Origin: Gammaproteobacteria bacterium
GTDB taxonomy: Bacteria; Pseudomonadota; Gammaproteobacteria; Enterobacterales; Alteromonadaceae
Assembly (NCBI GenBank): GCA_018222405.1
Contig: JAAFAI010000006.1
Span: forward strand, 62,001-126,000
DNA: 64,000 nucleotides
Reading direction: 5' to 3'
Shown here: positions 17,452 to 26,755 of the stretch, one piece after another
Layout of the letters: every line of letters begins with the position of its first letter
Numbering within the stretch: the first letter of the stretch is position 1
Notes under the pieces: model-generated
The model's database searches: none
What the model saw: the letters and a program-made list of their open reading frames with translations, nothing else
What the model was told of the DNA's origin: nothing
Translations under genes and position numbers: made by a program

Positions 17452-18672
17452 ATGCCGTGGCTTGATTGGCTTTCATTATTTGTGCGCTGGTTTCACGTAA
17501 TTGCTGGCATTGCCTGGATTGGTGCGTCGTTTTATTTTATCTGGCTGGATAACAGCCTGGAAACACCGCCTGACTGGAAAAAGCAAAAAGGCATTAAAGG
17601 CGACTTATGGGCCGTGCACGGTGGCGGTTTTTATGAAGTCGGCAAATATGCGTATGGCCCGGAGGTCATGCCCAAAACCCTGCACTGGTTTAAATGGGAA
17701 GCCTACTCCACCTGGCTTAGCGGCTTTGCGCTGCTTATCATTGTGTATTACTTTGCCGCGTCGGCGTATCTTATCGACCCGTCAGTGATGGCGCTTAGCG
17801 AAGGTGAAGCGATTGCCCGCGGGCTAGGCTTACTGGCCGGTGGTGTGCTGTTATACGAACTGGCCTGTCGTTCGCCGCTCGCCAATTACCCAAAAGTGTT
17901 CGCCCTCGCCCTGACCGCATTGTTGGTGGTTGCCAGTTATCTGGCCACTCATTGGTTTAGTGGTCGCGGCGCTTACATTCACGTTGGTGCGCTGATTGGT
18001 TCGATTATGGTGGCCAATGTGTGGCTCAATATTATGCCGGCACAGCGCAAAATGGTCGATGCCGTCGCCGCTAAACAAGCGGTCGATCCGGCCTGGGGCG
18101 CGGGTGCTAAATTACGCTCGGTGCATAACAACTACCTGACGTTACCCATTCTGTTTATTATGATCAGCAACCATTATCCGATGACCTATCAGCATCCGCA
18201 AAACTGGTTAGTTTTAGTGGCGATCATGGCGCTTTCGGCCTGGATCAGGCACTTCTTTAATTTGCGCCATGTGGGTAAGTTCAGTCCGGCCGTGCTGGTG
18301 AGTGGTATGCTGGGTTTGCTGGCTGTAGCGCTGTGGGTGTCCTGGCCGAAGCCGCAGCCTGAGATGAGTGTAGCACCGGCAGCGATTGTTAGTGAAAGCC
18401 AGGCTGCTTCGTTATCAGCGCTGGATAAGCAGGTGCTGGCACTGGTTGAAACCCACTGTGTAGGCTGCCACGCAGCGAATCCTACCGACGACATCTTCAA
18501 GGTTGCGCCACTGGGAGTGAAACTCGATAGCTGGGCCGACATTGAGCGTCAGGGCCGCCAGTTGGTGAACCGCACCACGGTTACCCGGGATATGCCGTTT
18601 TTAAATAAAACCAATATGACCGATGAGGAAAGAGCCATTATTGCCGCCTGGGGCAGAGAACAGGGCTATTAA
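17452..18672 (+). CDS. puuD: Membrane urate oxidase PuuD with C-terminal cytochrome c domain
   Basis: 406 residues. The N-terminal part has about eight or nine hydrophobic helices, starting WLSLFVRWFHVIAGIAWIGAS with conserved His. A cytochrome c domain follows with heme motif CVGCH at residues 336-340 and a distal MPFLNKTNMT segment. PuuD oxidises urate to 5-hydroxyisourate and passes electrons to the respiratory chain instead of making peroxide; it is unrelated to cytosolic uricase. Last gene of the xdh operon, three bases after guaD. Confidence 0.92.
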   Translation: MPWLDWLSLFVRWFHVIAGIAWIGASFYFIWLDNSLETPPDWKKQKGIKGDLWAVHGGGFYEVGKYAYGPEVMPKTLHWFKWEAYSTWLSGFALLIIVYYFAASAYLIDPSVMALSEGEAIARGLGLLAGGVLLYELACRSPLANYPKVFALALTALLVVASYLATHWFSGRGAYIHVGALIGSIMVANVWLNIMPAQRKMVDAVAAKQAVDPAWGAGAKLRSVHNNYLTLPILFIMISNHYPMTYQHPQNWLVLVAIMALSAWIRHFFNLRHVGKFSPAVLVSGMLGLLAVALWVSWPKPQPEMSVAPAAIVSESQAASLSALDKQVLALVETHCVGCHAANPTDDIFKVAPLGVKLDSWADIERQGRQLVNRTTVTRDMPFLNKTNMTDEERAIIAAWGREQGY

Positions 18673-18685
18673 ACTTGCACGGGAC

Positions 18686-18733
18686 AGCTAACCTTACCTG
18701 ATTGCGATACATACGCATGAGGGTAAGGTGGCT
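18686..18733. terminator. Imperfect hairpin between puuD and the diguanylate cyclase gene
   Basis: AGCTAACCTTACC (18686-18698) pairs with GGTAAGGTGGCT (18722-18733) with one flaw and a 23-base loop. It lies between convergent genes and has no T-run, so a terminator role is only possible. Confidence 0.3.
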
Positions 18734-20015
18734 AGGATGCCTTATTTCCCTTCACGTGATACATCTGTCGGTCTGCTTGTTCAATCCATTGCTGAACGTT
18801 TTCCAGCTCCTGATGCCACTGCGACATGCCAATAGAACACTGAATAGGGATCTCCTGAGAACGCTCACCCTTAACCAGCAACGGTTCTGCAAAAATGCGG
18901 TCAATCAGATGCTGGGCTTCATAGTCCCTGGTATCTCTTAACAGCAGCAAAAATTCATCGCCACCATAGCGCCCCACCAGATCATTTGAGCGCATAGTGG
19001 ATTTTATCCGTTCGGTTAGGGACACAAGCGCTTTATCGCCTGTCTGATGGCCATATTGGTCGTTGATTTGCTTAAACTTATCCAGATCTAAGAACGCCAG
19101 AGTGGACGTGGTGCGTTCGCAAATACGCTGCAAACGCTTAAATTCTGCATCCAGCGCATGCAAACACTCACGGCGATTATTTATCCCGGTCAGGCCATCA
19201 GTTCTGGATAATATATTGAGTTTGTCATTAGCTGATTTGAGTGCTTCGTGCATCTGTTTATCGTGGGTTATGTCGTCTGCGGTAATAACCAGACTAATCA
19301 CCTCGCCGCTCGCATCGCGGATCACTTCGCCCCGCTCTCGAATGTATCGTAGCTCGCCGTCATCGCGCATGATGCGATATTCAAAGGTCCAGGGTTTGGT
19401 AATCGTATGCCGGTAAAAATCCATCACTCGCGGCCTGTCTGCCACATGGATATGGCCGATAAAGCTTCTTGGATTTTCATAGAGCTCTTTGGCACTGCGC
19501 CCCCAGATACGCTGATAGCCCTCATTAATATAAACTAAAGTGGTCAAATCGGGACTGACTACACTCACCGCCATCCGGTCGGACAACGAACTGATTATAG
19601 AACGGAGGGTTTCCTGAGACTCAAAATAATCCTGTTCTATGCGCTTTTTCTCGTCGATATCCTCCACCACAGAGATAAAAAATGCCGGCGTATCATCGTC
19701 ATTTCGCACCAGTGTAACGGTTAGGTTACCCCACACCATCTTGCCATTTTTATGGATGTAGAGTTTTTCCATCTGGTAGGTATCGTAAAATCCATCCAGT
19801 ACCTCCGCCACGTGCTGAAGGTCCTTGTCGAGATAGTCAGGATGGGTAATATCCTGAAAATCCAGCTTCACCAACTCATCTTTACTGTAGCCAAGAAAGT
19901 TACTGAGCGCGGCATTGACACGAATGAATCCCCCTTCTGGGCTAACATGGGCCAGGCCTATGCCACACTGTTCGAAGGTTGATTCAAATACTTTCGCTGT
20001 TGTCTCACTAGCCAT
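18732..20015 (-). CDS. PAS-PAS-GGDEF diguanylate cyclase
   Basis: 427 residues, no membrane segment. Two PAS domains (about 8-125 and 135-255) precede a GGDEF domain from about 265. The active-site motif is intact (RYGGDEFLLLL), as are the DLDKFKQINDQYGH and SIGMSQW segments, so it should make c-di-GMP. The ATG at 20015 is chosen because GGAGGA lies six bases upstream; the GTG at 20027 is the ribosome site itself. It is last in the FIST-kinase-GGDEF operon, with a 68-base gap after the kinase. Confidence 0.9.
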   Translation of the reverse strand: MASETTAKVFESTFEQCGIGLAHVSPEGGFIRVNAALSNFLGYSKDELVKLDFQDITHPDYLDKDLQHVAEVLDGFYDTYQMEKLYIHKNGKMVWGNLTVTLVRNDDDTPAFFISVVEDIDEKKRIEQDYFESQETLRSIISSLSDRMAVSVVSPDLTTLVYINEGYQRIWGRSAKELYENPRSFIGHIHVADRPRVMDFYRHTITKPWTFEYRIMRDDGELRYIRERGEVIRDASGEVISLVITADDITHDKQMHEALKSANDKLNILSRTDGLTGINNRRECLHALDAEFKRLQRICERTTSTLAFLDLDKFKQINDQYGHQTGDKALVSLTERIKSTMRSNDLVGRYGGDEFLLLLRDTRDYEAQHLIDRIFAEPLLVKGERSQEIPIQCSIGMSQWHQELENVQQWIEQADRQMYHVKGNKAS

Positions 20016-20083
20016 TGATTCCTCCACTCTGAACCGGCTGTAAACGTCCTTTTAATTACCTTGCGCTATTTGTGCATCAGTTA

Positions 20084-21433
20084 TTAGCTAACCCGCGGTA
20101 AACGGATCAAAAAGCAAGTACCCTTGGTACTACTTGATTCAAGATGTAACTCGCCACCATATTTTTCAACAATTGCCTTTGAGATGGATAATCCCAGCCC
20201 CGTTCCCATTCCCACGGTTTTAGTGGTGAAAAACGGATCGAAAATTTTGGCCGCCACCGCAGCCGGAATACCCGGCCCGTTGTCTGCAATGCGGCAATCT
20301 ACGGTATTTCTTCCCGCCTGAATAGTAATCGTGATCCTACCTGATTTATCGGTTATCGCCTGGATTGCATTAGTCATAATGTTGATAAAGACCTGGGCAA
20401 GCTGATTGGCGTTAACATGAATGACAGGTTTGTCTTCGCAACGGGTAAAATCGATATCCACTACCGTTTTTGCCTGGGTTTTAATTATTGTCAGCGCCAG
20501 TTCAATCACAGCATTGAGATCCAGATCAACCCGGGTTTTTTCATCCGGGTGTGAGAAGGACTTAAGGTTGGCAATAATATCGCTGGCACGCCGAATACCT
20601 TGCAGCGACTCATCAATCAAATCGTCCGTATCTGTTAAAATATAGTCCATATCCATTTTTTTGTGCAGTGCTTCCATCGCCTCTGACGATTTTGTTGCCT
20701 TCGTAACAAACTCACTGATATCGCCAATGTAGTCCTGCAAACTGGACAGGTTGCTGTTAATAAAACCCAGCGGATTATTCAGCTCGTGGGCAACACCGGC
20801 AGCAAGTTGTCCCAATGCCGCCATTTTGTCCTGGTGCATCATCGATTTTTCAATACGGTCGCGTTCCTCAAGCAGGGTCTCGCGTTCGCGAATAAGACTA
20901 CGTTGTTCAAAATGGGACAAGGTATTCGCGACAAACGCACTAAAAGATACGAAGATATCTTCGTACTGCTTAGAAAATGCACCAATATTTTTATCGGAAA
21001 TCAGCCAGATATATTTTGCCTGTGAGGTACTGATAGGGTGAATGAGCACAGAGTTCGCATCCGGTAACCAGTCACCCAGATGGGCTTTCCATCCCGGGAT
21101 CAAAGCCACATTAAATACGTTCATGGTCTCTTCAAAAACGTTGGTTAAATCAGTGTAGCGCAAGGGTTTAAAGGTTCTCCCCTCAACACTGCTGCAAACC
21201 GGAATCACCGTACTTTGCTCTTCATTATGATGGGCAATGAGAATTTGCTCGCACGGCAATATCTCACCAATGACCTCAAATAAACGCGCGAACACCTCAC
21301 TTCGGTGAGTGGATGTCATGATCGCGTCCAGACTATGCAGCATTAACTGATTAATCTGCTTAAAGCGTTGCAACTGGCCGTTTTCGTAACGTAATTTTTG
21401 AATTGTTTCGTGGAGTTTTTCTACATCGGTCAC
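20084..21433 (-). CDS. Soluble sensor histidine kinase
   Basis: 449 residues. An N-terminal coiled segment and a GAF-like region (to about 180) are followed by a coiled-coil linker, a HisKA domain with phospho-acceptor His216 (GVAHELNNPLG) and an HATPase domain (DNGPGIP, FFTTKTVGMGTGLGLS). No transmembrane segment is present, so it senses a cytoplasmic signal or partner. It starts eight bases after the FIST gene, which suggests the FIST protein is its sensory partner. No receiver domain lies in the same operon; the divergent REC-HDOD protein is a candidate target. Confidence 0.9.
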   Translation of the reverse strand: MTDVEKLHETIQKLRYENGQLQRFKQINQLMLHSLDAIMTSTHRSEVFARLFEVIGEILPCEQILIAHHNEEQSTVIPVCSSVEGRTFKPLRYTDLTNVFEETMNVFNVALIPGWKAHLGDWLPDANSVLIHPISTSQAKYIWLISDKNIGAFSKQYEDIFVSFSAFVANTLSHFEQRSLIRERETLLEERDRIEKSMMHQDKMAALGQLAAGVAHELNNPLGFINSNLSSLQDYIGDISEFVTKATKSSEAMEALHKKMDMDYILTDTDDLIDESLQGIRRASDIIANLKSFSHPDEKTRVDLDLNAVIELALTIIKTQAKTVVDIDFTRCEDKPVIHVNANQLAQVFINIMTNAIQAITDKSGRITITIQAGRNTVDCRIADNGPGIPAAVAAKIFDPFFTTKTVGMGTGLGLSISKAIVEKYGGELHLESSSTKGTCFLIRLPRVS

Positions 21434-21441
21434 GAATTATT

Positions 21442-22620
21442 TCACCCTATCGCCGTTGCAGAAATCATTAGATTTCCGTGACGGCTGATACCGTCTGAGA
21501 AACAGCCCTGTTCGCCAAAAGTAAATCCCACGATAAATGGCACATCCTGAACCAGTACCAGCAATGAACGCTGGATCTCATCAAGATGCTCCTTAACAGC
21601 CAGCATACAGCCGCCACAAAAAACAATAATTAATGCCTTGGGGCGACATTCATAATTCAACTCATGGGTTCGCAGCACAACTTCCGTAACTTCGGTAGCG
21701 CGCCGGATCAGATTACCCGGTTGCCCGCTCATCAACGTAATCTGCTCACCGACTTCCAGACTGGCAAACAGCTCAATGCTGCCATCTTCATTCAGTCGTG
21801 CAGGATGACTAAGCAGCGGCACACCGAGGCTCACTGCGCCATGATGACGACTTATCGGAAAATAGGTACTTGCCTGCAGTATATTGCCCGGCTCCAACGG
21901 CGCTTGTTCCATCAGGTTGAGCCAGCGATTGTAAACCGTACCAGCCGGTTCGCCGTCGAGGGTATAAATTTTTCGGCCTTCTCCCGCTGTGATCTGAGCA
22001 GACAACTCTGTTGGTTCATAGCCCGAACTAAAATAACAGGACACCGGTTCGCTCATGTAAAGTACCGCGACCACAATACCATTGTGATGCAACTCATTGC
22101 CATCGAACTGCACCCACTTACCTTCGATACTGTTGTCGGCACTGCTGCCGCCAAATATCGGTACGCTGTCACCAAGCACACCATGCAGGCCAACAAGCAC
22201 TTCTTCTTCATTGCCCGGCGCCACAATCAACCATACCAGCGACGGCATTTCACCCAGTTTGCCCGCGTCCTGCATCGCTCCTACCAGCGTCGACTCGGCT
22301 ATAGCTCTCTCCTTACCGGGAGACAATTCTGCCGCAGCTACCCCCGCGCCGCCATCAATATCGGCTACAGAAAGCACATGCAAATAGCTTTCACCTTTAT
22401 CAGTGCCCAAATGGCTCATAGCCCCCAGACAACTGGAGGAAGCAATCCATCGCGCACCGTTTCGATTATTGTCGGCCCTATTAGTACCTGCCAGAGCAGT
22501 CACCGCTGCGACATCGCCAAAAGCGATATTGATGTCAGCTTTATCCAGTTCAGATATCACACACGTTTCGCCAAATGATCCATTCGCATCCAGAGGGAAG
22601 CGATTGACACCGATATGCAT
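21442..22620 (-). CDS. FIST-domain sensor protein
   Basis: 392-residue soluble protein with FIST_N (about 25-215; IFGGSSADN is typical) and FIST_C (about 225-370; ending IVGFTFGEQGCF). FIST proteins sense small ligands. The NosP subgroup binds heme and nitric oxide and sits next to a histidine kinase or cyclase gene, exactly this arrangement. Heme binding cannot be shown from sequence here. It is the first gene of the operon and divergent from the REC-HDOD gene. Confidence 0.85.
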   Translation of the reverse strand: MHIGVNRFPLDANGSFGETCVISELDKADINIAFGDVAAVTALAGTNRADNNRNGARWIASSSCLGAMSHLGTDKGESYLHVLSVADIDGGAGVAAAELSPGKERAIAESTLVGAMQDAGKLGEMPSLVWLIVAPGNEEEVLVGLHGVLGDSVPIFGGSSADNSIEGKWVQFDGNELHHNGIVVAVLYMSEPVSCYFSSGYEPTELSAQITAGEGRKIYTLDGEPAGTVYNRWLNLMEQAPLEPGNILQASTYFPISRHHGAVSLGVPLLSHPARLNEDGSIELFASLEVGEQITLMSGQPGNLIRRATEVTEVVLRTHELNYECRPKALIIVFCGGCMLAVKEHLDEIQRSLLVLVQDVPFIVGFTFGEQGCFSDGISRHGNLMISATAIG

Positions 22621-22779
22621 AGCAAAAACCCTTCAAATGTCACAACTGTCACAATTTATACAATAACAACTTTGTTTTTTAATTTTTACATTGATTTATA
22701 TAGGTTACGAACAGTAAACTTGCAAAAAAATATCGTATAAATAAGCATAACCAGTAATGCCCTTTGTCTCCTTTTAGCC

Positions 22780-23988
22780 ATGTGTAGCAACGCTTACGGC
22801 TACAGATACAAGGTTGCGGGCAGAATGATTTTTGCTTTTGAGGCTGGCAGTAACGCAACGATGACTAATAACTACTATGCAGTATTTATTGACGACGATG
22901 AACTGATGCTCAAAGCGATCAGGCGTACATCCAGGCGTTTGATCCCAGACTGGGATGTTACTTTCATCAATCAGCCGCTGGCATGGCAGGAGCTATTACG
23001 AGAGAAAGCCTATCCGGATATTGTATTTTGCGATTACAGAATGCCGGGCATCAACGGCGCGGAGTTACTCCAGCAAGTCGCCCAAAAATATCCTTTGTCT
23101 ATTCGTGTGCTGATGACCGGCGATACCCGGGACGAGATCCTGCTCGGTAATAGCGGCAATGCCCACAGCCTGCTCAATAAACCTTTTAGTGACGAACACC
23201 TTGGTGAACTATTAAGCCACGTAGAGAAGCTCAAAGCCCTGCCGGTCACCCACTCCCAGCAACAATGCCTGGGTCGGTTAAGTCAGTTGCCGGTATTACC
23301 CGAAATTATCGAAAAGTTACGTACCGCGCTGAGCGATGAGCACACAAACATCGGTCAGATTGCCGAGATTATTCTTGAAGAACCGTTAATCGGTGCGCGT
23401 ATCATGCAGGTTGCCAATTCGGCATATCTGGGTTTTCAGCGCACCACCGACACCCTGGAAGAGGCCATTAGTCGACTTGGTACACAGTTACTTTATGCCC
23501 TGACCATCAGCTTTGTACTGGAGACTGAAACCGCGCATCTCATGCCCGCCACTCTCCACCAGCAAATCTGTGAAAGCACCAGTCAGATGGCGTCCTGTGG
23601 CAAAGCGCTGGCGGCCGCACTGAATTGTCCGGCCAAATGCAAGGAGCAGGTGTTTACCGCAGCGGTATTAAATGGCACTGGCCGACTGGTACTGGCAATG
23701 GTCAATGAAAACTCACCGCAACTGGCTGACGAGCTGAACAAAGTGAGCACACATCCGGATATTCTTATTACGGTATTTTTACTTACCCTGTGGTGTTTCC
23801 CGGAAGAGTTGATCGCGCCGTTACTGGATATTCAGGATGCTCCGCTAGATGAAGATCAAGCCTGGATTAACGTACTCTACTACGCCCACCAATACATTAC
23901 GGTTAAAAACAACAAACAAGACCTGGCAGACTTTACCAGTACCTTGCCCGAGGACGTAAAGGAAGCTTTGTTAAATTCAAATGCCTGA
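22780..23988 (+). CDS. Response regulator with REC and HDOD domains
   Basis: 402 residues from this ATG. The receiver domain (about 30-150) has acidic residues Asp38-40, phospho-acceptor Asp85 (VFCDYRMPGING), Thr113 and Lys134 (NKPF). An HDOD domain from about 165 (LPVLPEIIEKL, LIGARIMQVANSAYLGF) follows. HDOD output domains act in signalling without clear catalysis. Start is uncertain: 22780, 22825 or 22861 are in frame, none with a strong ribosome site, and the REC fold begins near residue 32. Its 3' end overlaps the convergent mobA by 12 bases. Confidence 0.85.
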   Translation: MCSNAYGYRYKVAGRMIFAFEAGSNATMTNNYYAVFIDDDELMLKAIRRTSRRLIPDWDVTFINQPLAWQELLREKAYPDIVFCDYRMPGINGAELLQQVAQKYPLSIRVLMTGDTRDEILLGNSGNAHSLLNKPFSDEHLGELLSHVEKLKALPVTHSQQQCLGRLSQLPVLPEIIEKLRTALSDEHTNIGQIAEIILEEPLIGARIMQVANSAYLGFQRTTDTLEEAISRLGTQLLYALTISFVLETETAHLMPATLHQQICESTSQMASCGKALAAALNCPAKCKEQVFTAAVLNGTGRLVLAMVNENSPQLADELNKVSTHPDILITVFLLTLWCFPEELIAPLLDIQDAPLDEDQAWINVLYYAHQYITVKNNKQDLADFTSTLPEDVKEALLNSNA

Positions 23989-24576
23989 ACGTAATTCGGC
24001 CAGTTCTTCAGGACGATTAATGTTTACCAGCTCACCCGCTTTGCCACTGAACGCCACAGGTTGGGCATGCAGACTGGCCAGTAATTTACGTACCGAAGGC
24101 GACGAGTCAGCGGCAATCAGCCGCCGCGCAGACTCCTGAGAGTGCGTGTTGACCGGGATAACCAAAGGTAAATAGTGCGCGCTGTAATAGACGGTCTGTC
24201 GGTTTCGTCTGGCGCACTCTAGCAAGGTATTAATGCTGAAAACAGAAAGGCGGGGCATATCAACCGGCATAAACAAGGCCAGTCTCTGACTCTCCTCTGC
24301 GGCGGAAAAACGCGCCAGCACATCACAAATAGCACTGGCTGGCCCCTGCCCTGACTGCTGTTCGACTAAATCAGCCGCAGCGCCGCCTATTACAAAATAC
24401 TGATTCACCGCTGCCGCATGAAGCACATCAACCGCGATATCGAGCATGGTTTGCTGACCCACTTTGAGTTGCGCTTTGTCACTACCCATTCGTCTGGAGC
24501 TGCCTCCGGCCAGGATGAATCCCAGGCTGTGGTGCGGAGGCTGCTGGATCAGCTTATCTATCGCGGCTGCTGTCAT
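23977..24576 (-). CDS. mobA: Molybdenum cofactor guanylyltransferase
   Basis: 199 residues. It transfers GMP to molybdopterin to make the bis-MGD precursor needed by nitrate reductase NasA. Seen are FILAGGSSRRMGSDKAQL (nucleotide binding), MPVDMPRL and the C-terminal NINRPEEL. It is somewhat divergent: the usual DDMP reads VDMP. It starts six bases after the porin stop, at the end of the nrt operon, which explains its function in supplying cofactor to NasA. Confidence 0.88.
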   Translation of the reverse strand: MTAAAIDKLIQQPPHHSLGFILAGGSSRRMGSDKAQLKVGQQTMLDIAVDVLHAAAVNQYFVIGGAAADLVEQQSGQGPASAICDVLARFSAAEESQRLALFMPVDMPRLSVFSINTLLECARRNRQTVYYSAHYLPLVIPVNTHSQESARRLIAADSSPSVRKLLASLHAQPVAFSGKAGELVNINRPEELAELRSGI

Positions 24577-24582
24577 ACTCGA

Positions 24583-25797
24583 TTAAAACTTAGTGGCTAT
24601 CCATACCCATAGTTTATCAGTATCTACCTTAATGTCGCCTGCTGAATAATTGGCATATTTAGCACCGAAACTAAATTTTTCAGCAATTTTGGTGGTGTAC
24701 TGGATATTGATCTCACTTCCCAAATCATCAACCGTGCTGCTCGCTTCATCAGCACTAAAGTCATGATACACAAACAACCAGTTACCACCGGCAAATTTGG
24801 TTGCGGCACTCACGTAGACATCCTGTAAGCCCTGGGCTGGTGTGCCTAACCATTGATCAGACCAACCATTAAATTTATGCAGGGTCGCCAGTGGTGTGGC
24901 AAAGCCGTACATGCCATCATCAGAGCCCAGCAGCTCATAGCCTAGCTTAGCAGTTACACCTGAAACCACTGCGCCCGCTTCCAACATTGCATAAGTAGCA
25001 GAATAATCAGTCGCTGCCGCTTCGCTTGACTGGGTGGCAAACTCGGCACTGTAAAGCCATTTAACCGAATCTGTTTTATAAGCGCCGGCATAGCTTACAC
25101 CGTAGGTATCCAGGCTGTTATCAGTGTTGTTATCCACTTCAAGCAAGTAGGCATAAGCGGTTAACTTACCAAAGTCATCCTTGTAACTGACGTTGAGCAA
25201 ATGGTCTTTTGAATCGATATCCGCTGCTTCACCAAAAATACGGTTACGCTTGTTCAGATAGGCATAAAACGCGTTCAGCTTGTCGCTTGCCTTGTAGTTT
25301 ACCGATACCGCATCATAGGTCTGCCAGTCCTGACGCCAGCCAACGTGCCCCACAAAACGGTGGCCGTCCAGCGCAATAATCTGGCGGCCGGCTTTTACGG
25401 TCAGGCCGTCATTTTTAAACTGCACATAACCCTGATTCAGTTCAGTGGTTTCCGGATCGGCAATCACCGAATATTCGCCGGGGTTGTATCCAGCGGGGCC
25501 AACAGTATAGTCGCCCTGACCCATTACGATGGTCACATCTTCCAAATCCGCTTTGAATGAAAAGCCGTTGTACTCACCGGATTCGAAGCTAAGTAAGGTA
25601 CGTAGCGTCAGCGCGCTGGCATCTTTTACCGCATTATCCTGATTCGCACCTTCATAACGCAAGTTGAAACTGGCTGATGCCTTGGAGTCAGACAACGCAT
25701 CATGCCAATCTGTCGCCGCATGGGCAGCAGGTAGTAAAACTGCAGAAATAACCGTAGCCAGCAGGCCGCGTTTGAAAAATGAGACTTGTGTTTTCAT
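24583..25797 (-). CDS. Outer-membrane porin-like protein of the nitrate uptake operon
   Basis: 404 residues with a Sec signal (cleavage after PAAHA) and alternating beta-strand pattern to a C-terminal Phe (VWIATKF), as in OprD/alginate-export-like porins. Motifs such as NQGYVQFKNDGLTVKAGRQ and RFVGHVGWRQDWQTYDA are typical of this family in Alteromonadales. Placed between the nitrate ABC transporter and mobA, it probably passes nitrate or nitrite across the outer membrane (inference). TAGGAA precedes the start. Confidence 0.75.
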   Translation of the reverse strand: MKTQVSFFKRGLLATVISAVLLPAAHAATDWHDALSDSKASASFNLRYEGANQDNAVKDASALTLRTLLSFESGEYNGFSFKADLEDVTIVMGQGDYTVGPAGYNPGEYSVIADPETTELNQGYVQFKNDGLTVKAGRQIIALDGHRFVGHVGWRQDWQTYDAVSVNYKASDKLNAFYAYLNKRNRIFGEAADIDSKDHLLNVSYKDDFGKLTAYAYLLEVDNNTDNSLDTYGVSYAGAYKTDSVKWLYSAEFATQSSEAAATDYSATYAMLEAGAVVSGVTAKLGYELLGSDDGMYGFATPLATLHKFNGWSDQWLGTPAQGLQDVYVSAATKFAGGNWLFVYHDFSADEASSTVDDLGSEINIQYTTKIAEKFSFGAKYANYSAGDIKVDTDKLWVWIATKF

Positions 25798-25878
25798 GAT
25801 AAGTTCCTAAATTAAGCGTGAGAATACCCGGCCCGGCCCCAAAAAGCCGAGCTAACAAATTGTTTTTATTAAGATTAC

Positions 25879-26727
25879 TTAAGCGGCGTCAGACTTCTTT
25901 TTGGCGCCGGACTGCTTTGATTTTTTATGGCCCGACACCGTTTCCACTTTTTTCTGTTTTTCGTACAGGAAGGTCAGCACTTCATGCCGGTAGTGGTTGT
26001 ATTCAGGGTTATCAGCCAGTGCCAGACGGTCCCGAGGACGCTCGAGTTTAACGTCTAGAATTTCGCCTATGGTGGCGGCCGGGCCGTTGGTCATCATGAC
26101 GATGCGATCGGATAACAGCACGGCTTCATCCACATCGTGGGTGATCATGATCACTGTATTGCCTAAATCTGCATGGATATCCATCAGTGAGTCCTGCAAA
26201 TGGGCCCGGGTGAGGGCGTCAAGGGCGCCGAAGGGTTCATCCATTAGCAGCACTTTAGGTTCCATGGCCAGCGCCCGGGCAATGCCCACTCGCTGCTTCA
26301 TACCACCGGATATTTCCGATGGCAGTTTGTCCAGCGCATGGGTCATGTGTACCAATTCCATGTTGTGCATCACCCAGTCACGGATTTCCTGTTTAGATTT
26401 ACCTTTCTGCGTTTGCTTAACCGCCAGCTCGACGTTTTTATAGCAGGATAACCAGGGCAGCAGCGAATGGTTCTGAAACACCACCGCCCGCTCAGGGCCA
26501 GGCTCTTTTACTTCGGCACCGTCAAGAATAACGCCACCACTGGTCGCCTGATGCAGGCCGGCAACAATGTTTAACACGGTAGATTTACCGCATCCGGAGT
26601 GACCAATCAGCGAGATAAACTCCCCTTTCTGAATCTTCAGATTCACGTCAGTTAACGCAGTAAACGGCCCTTTGGGAGTAGGAAAATCAATGCCTACCTG
26701 GCTGAGTTCTAAATGTCTGCTTTGCAT
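25879..26727 (-). CDS. nrtD: Nitrate ABC transporter ATP-binding protein
   Basis: 282 residues. Walker A GHSGCGKST, signature SGGMKQRVGIARAL, Walker B VLLMDEPFGALD and the switch His in MITHDVDEAVLLSDR are complete. It is of the NrtC/NrtD-SsuB-TauB class and lacks the NrtA-like C-terminal domain of cyanobacterial NrtC. A lysine-rich tail ends it. It energises nitrate import with the permease and binding protein upstream. Confidence 0.92.
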   Translation of the reverse strand: MQSRHLELSQVGIDFPTPKGPFTALTDVNLKIQKGEFISLIGHSGCGKSTVLNIVAGLHQATSGGVILDGAEVKEPGPERAVVFQNHSLLPWLSCYKNVELAVKQTQKGKSKQEIRDWVMHNMELVHMTHALDKLPSEISGGMKQRVGIARALAMEPKVLLMDEPFGALDALTRAHLQDSLMDIHADLGNTVIMITHDVDEAVLLSDRIVMMTNGPAATIGEILDVKLERPRDRLALADNPEYNHYRHEVLTFLYEKQKKVETVSGHKKSKQSGAKKKSDAA

Positions 26728-26755
26728 AATTTAATTCCTCGAATGTGTTAGCCGC

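Noticed and set aside
21664..22578. 304-residue open frame on the plus strand opposite the FIST gene
   Set aside because: It is a shadow of a full-length FIST protein; no ribosome site and no recognisable motif.
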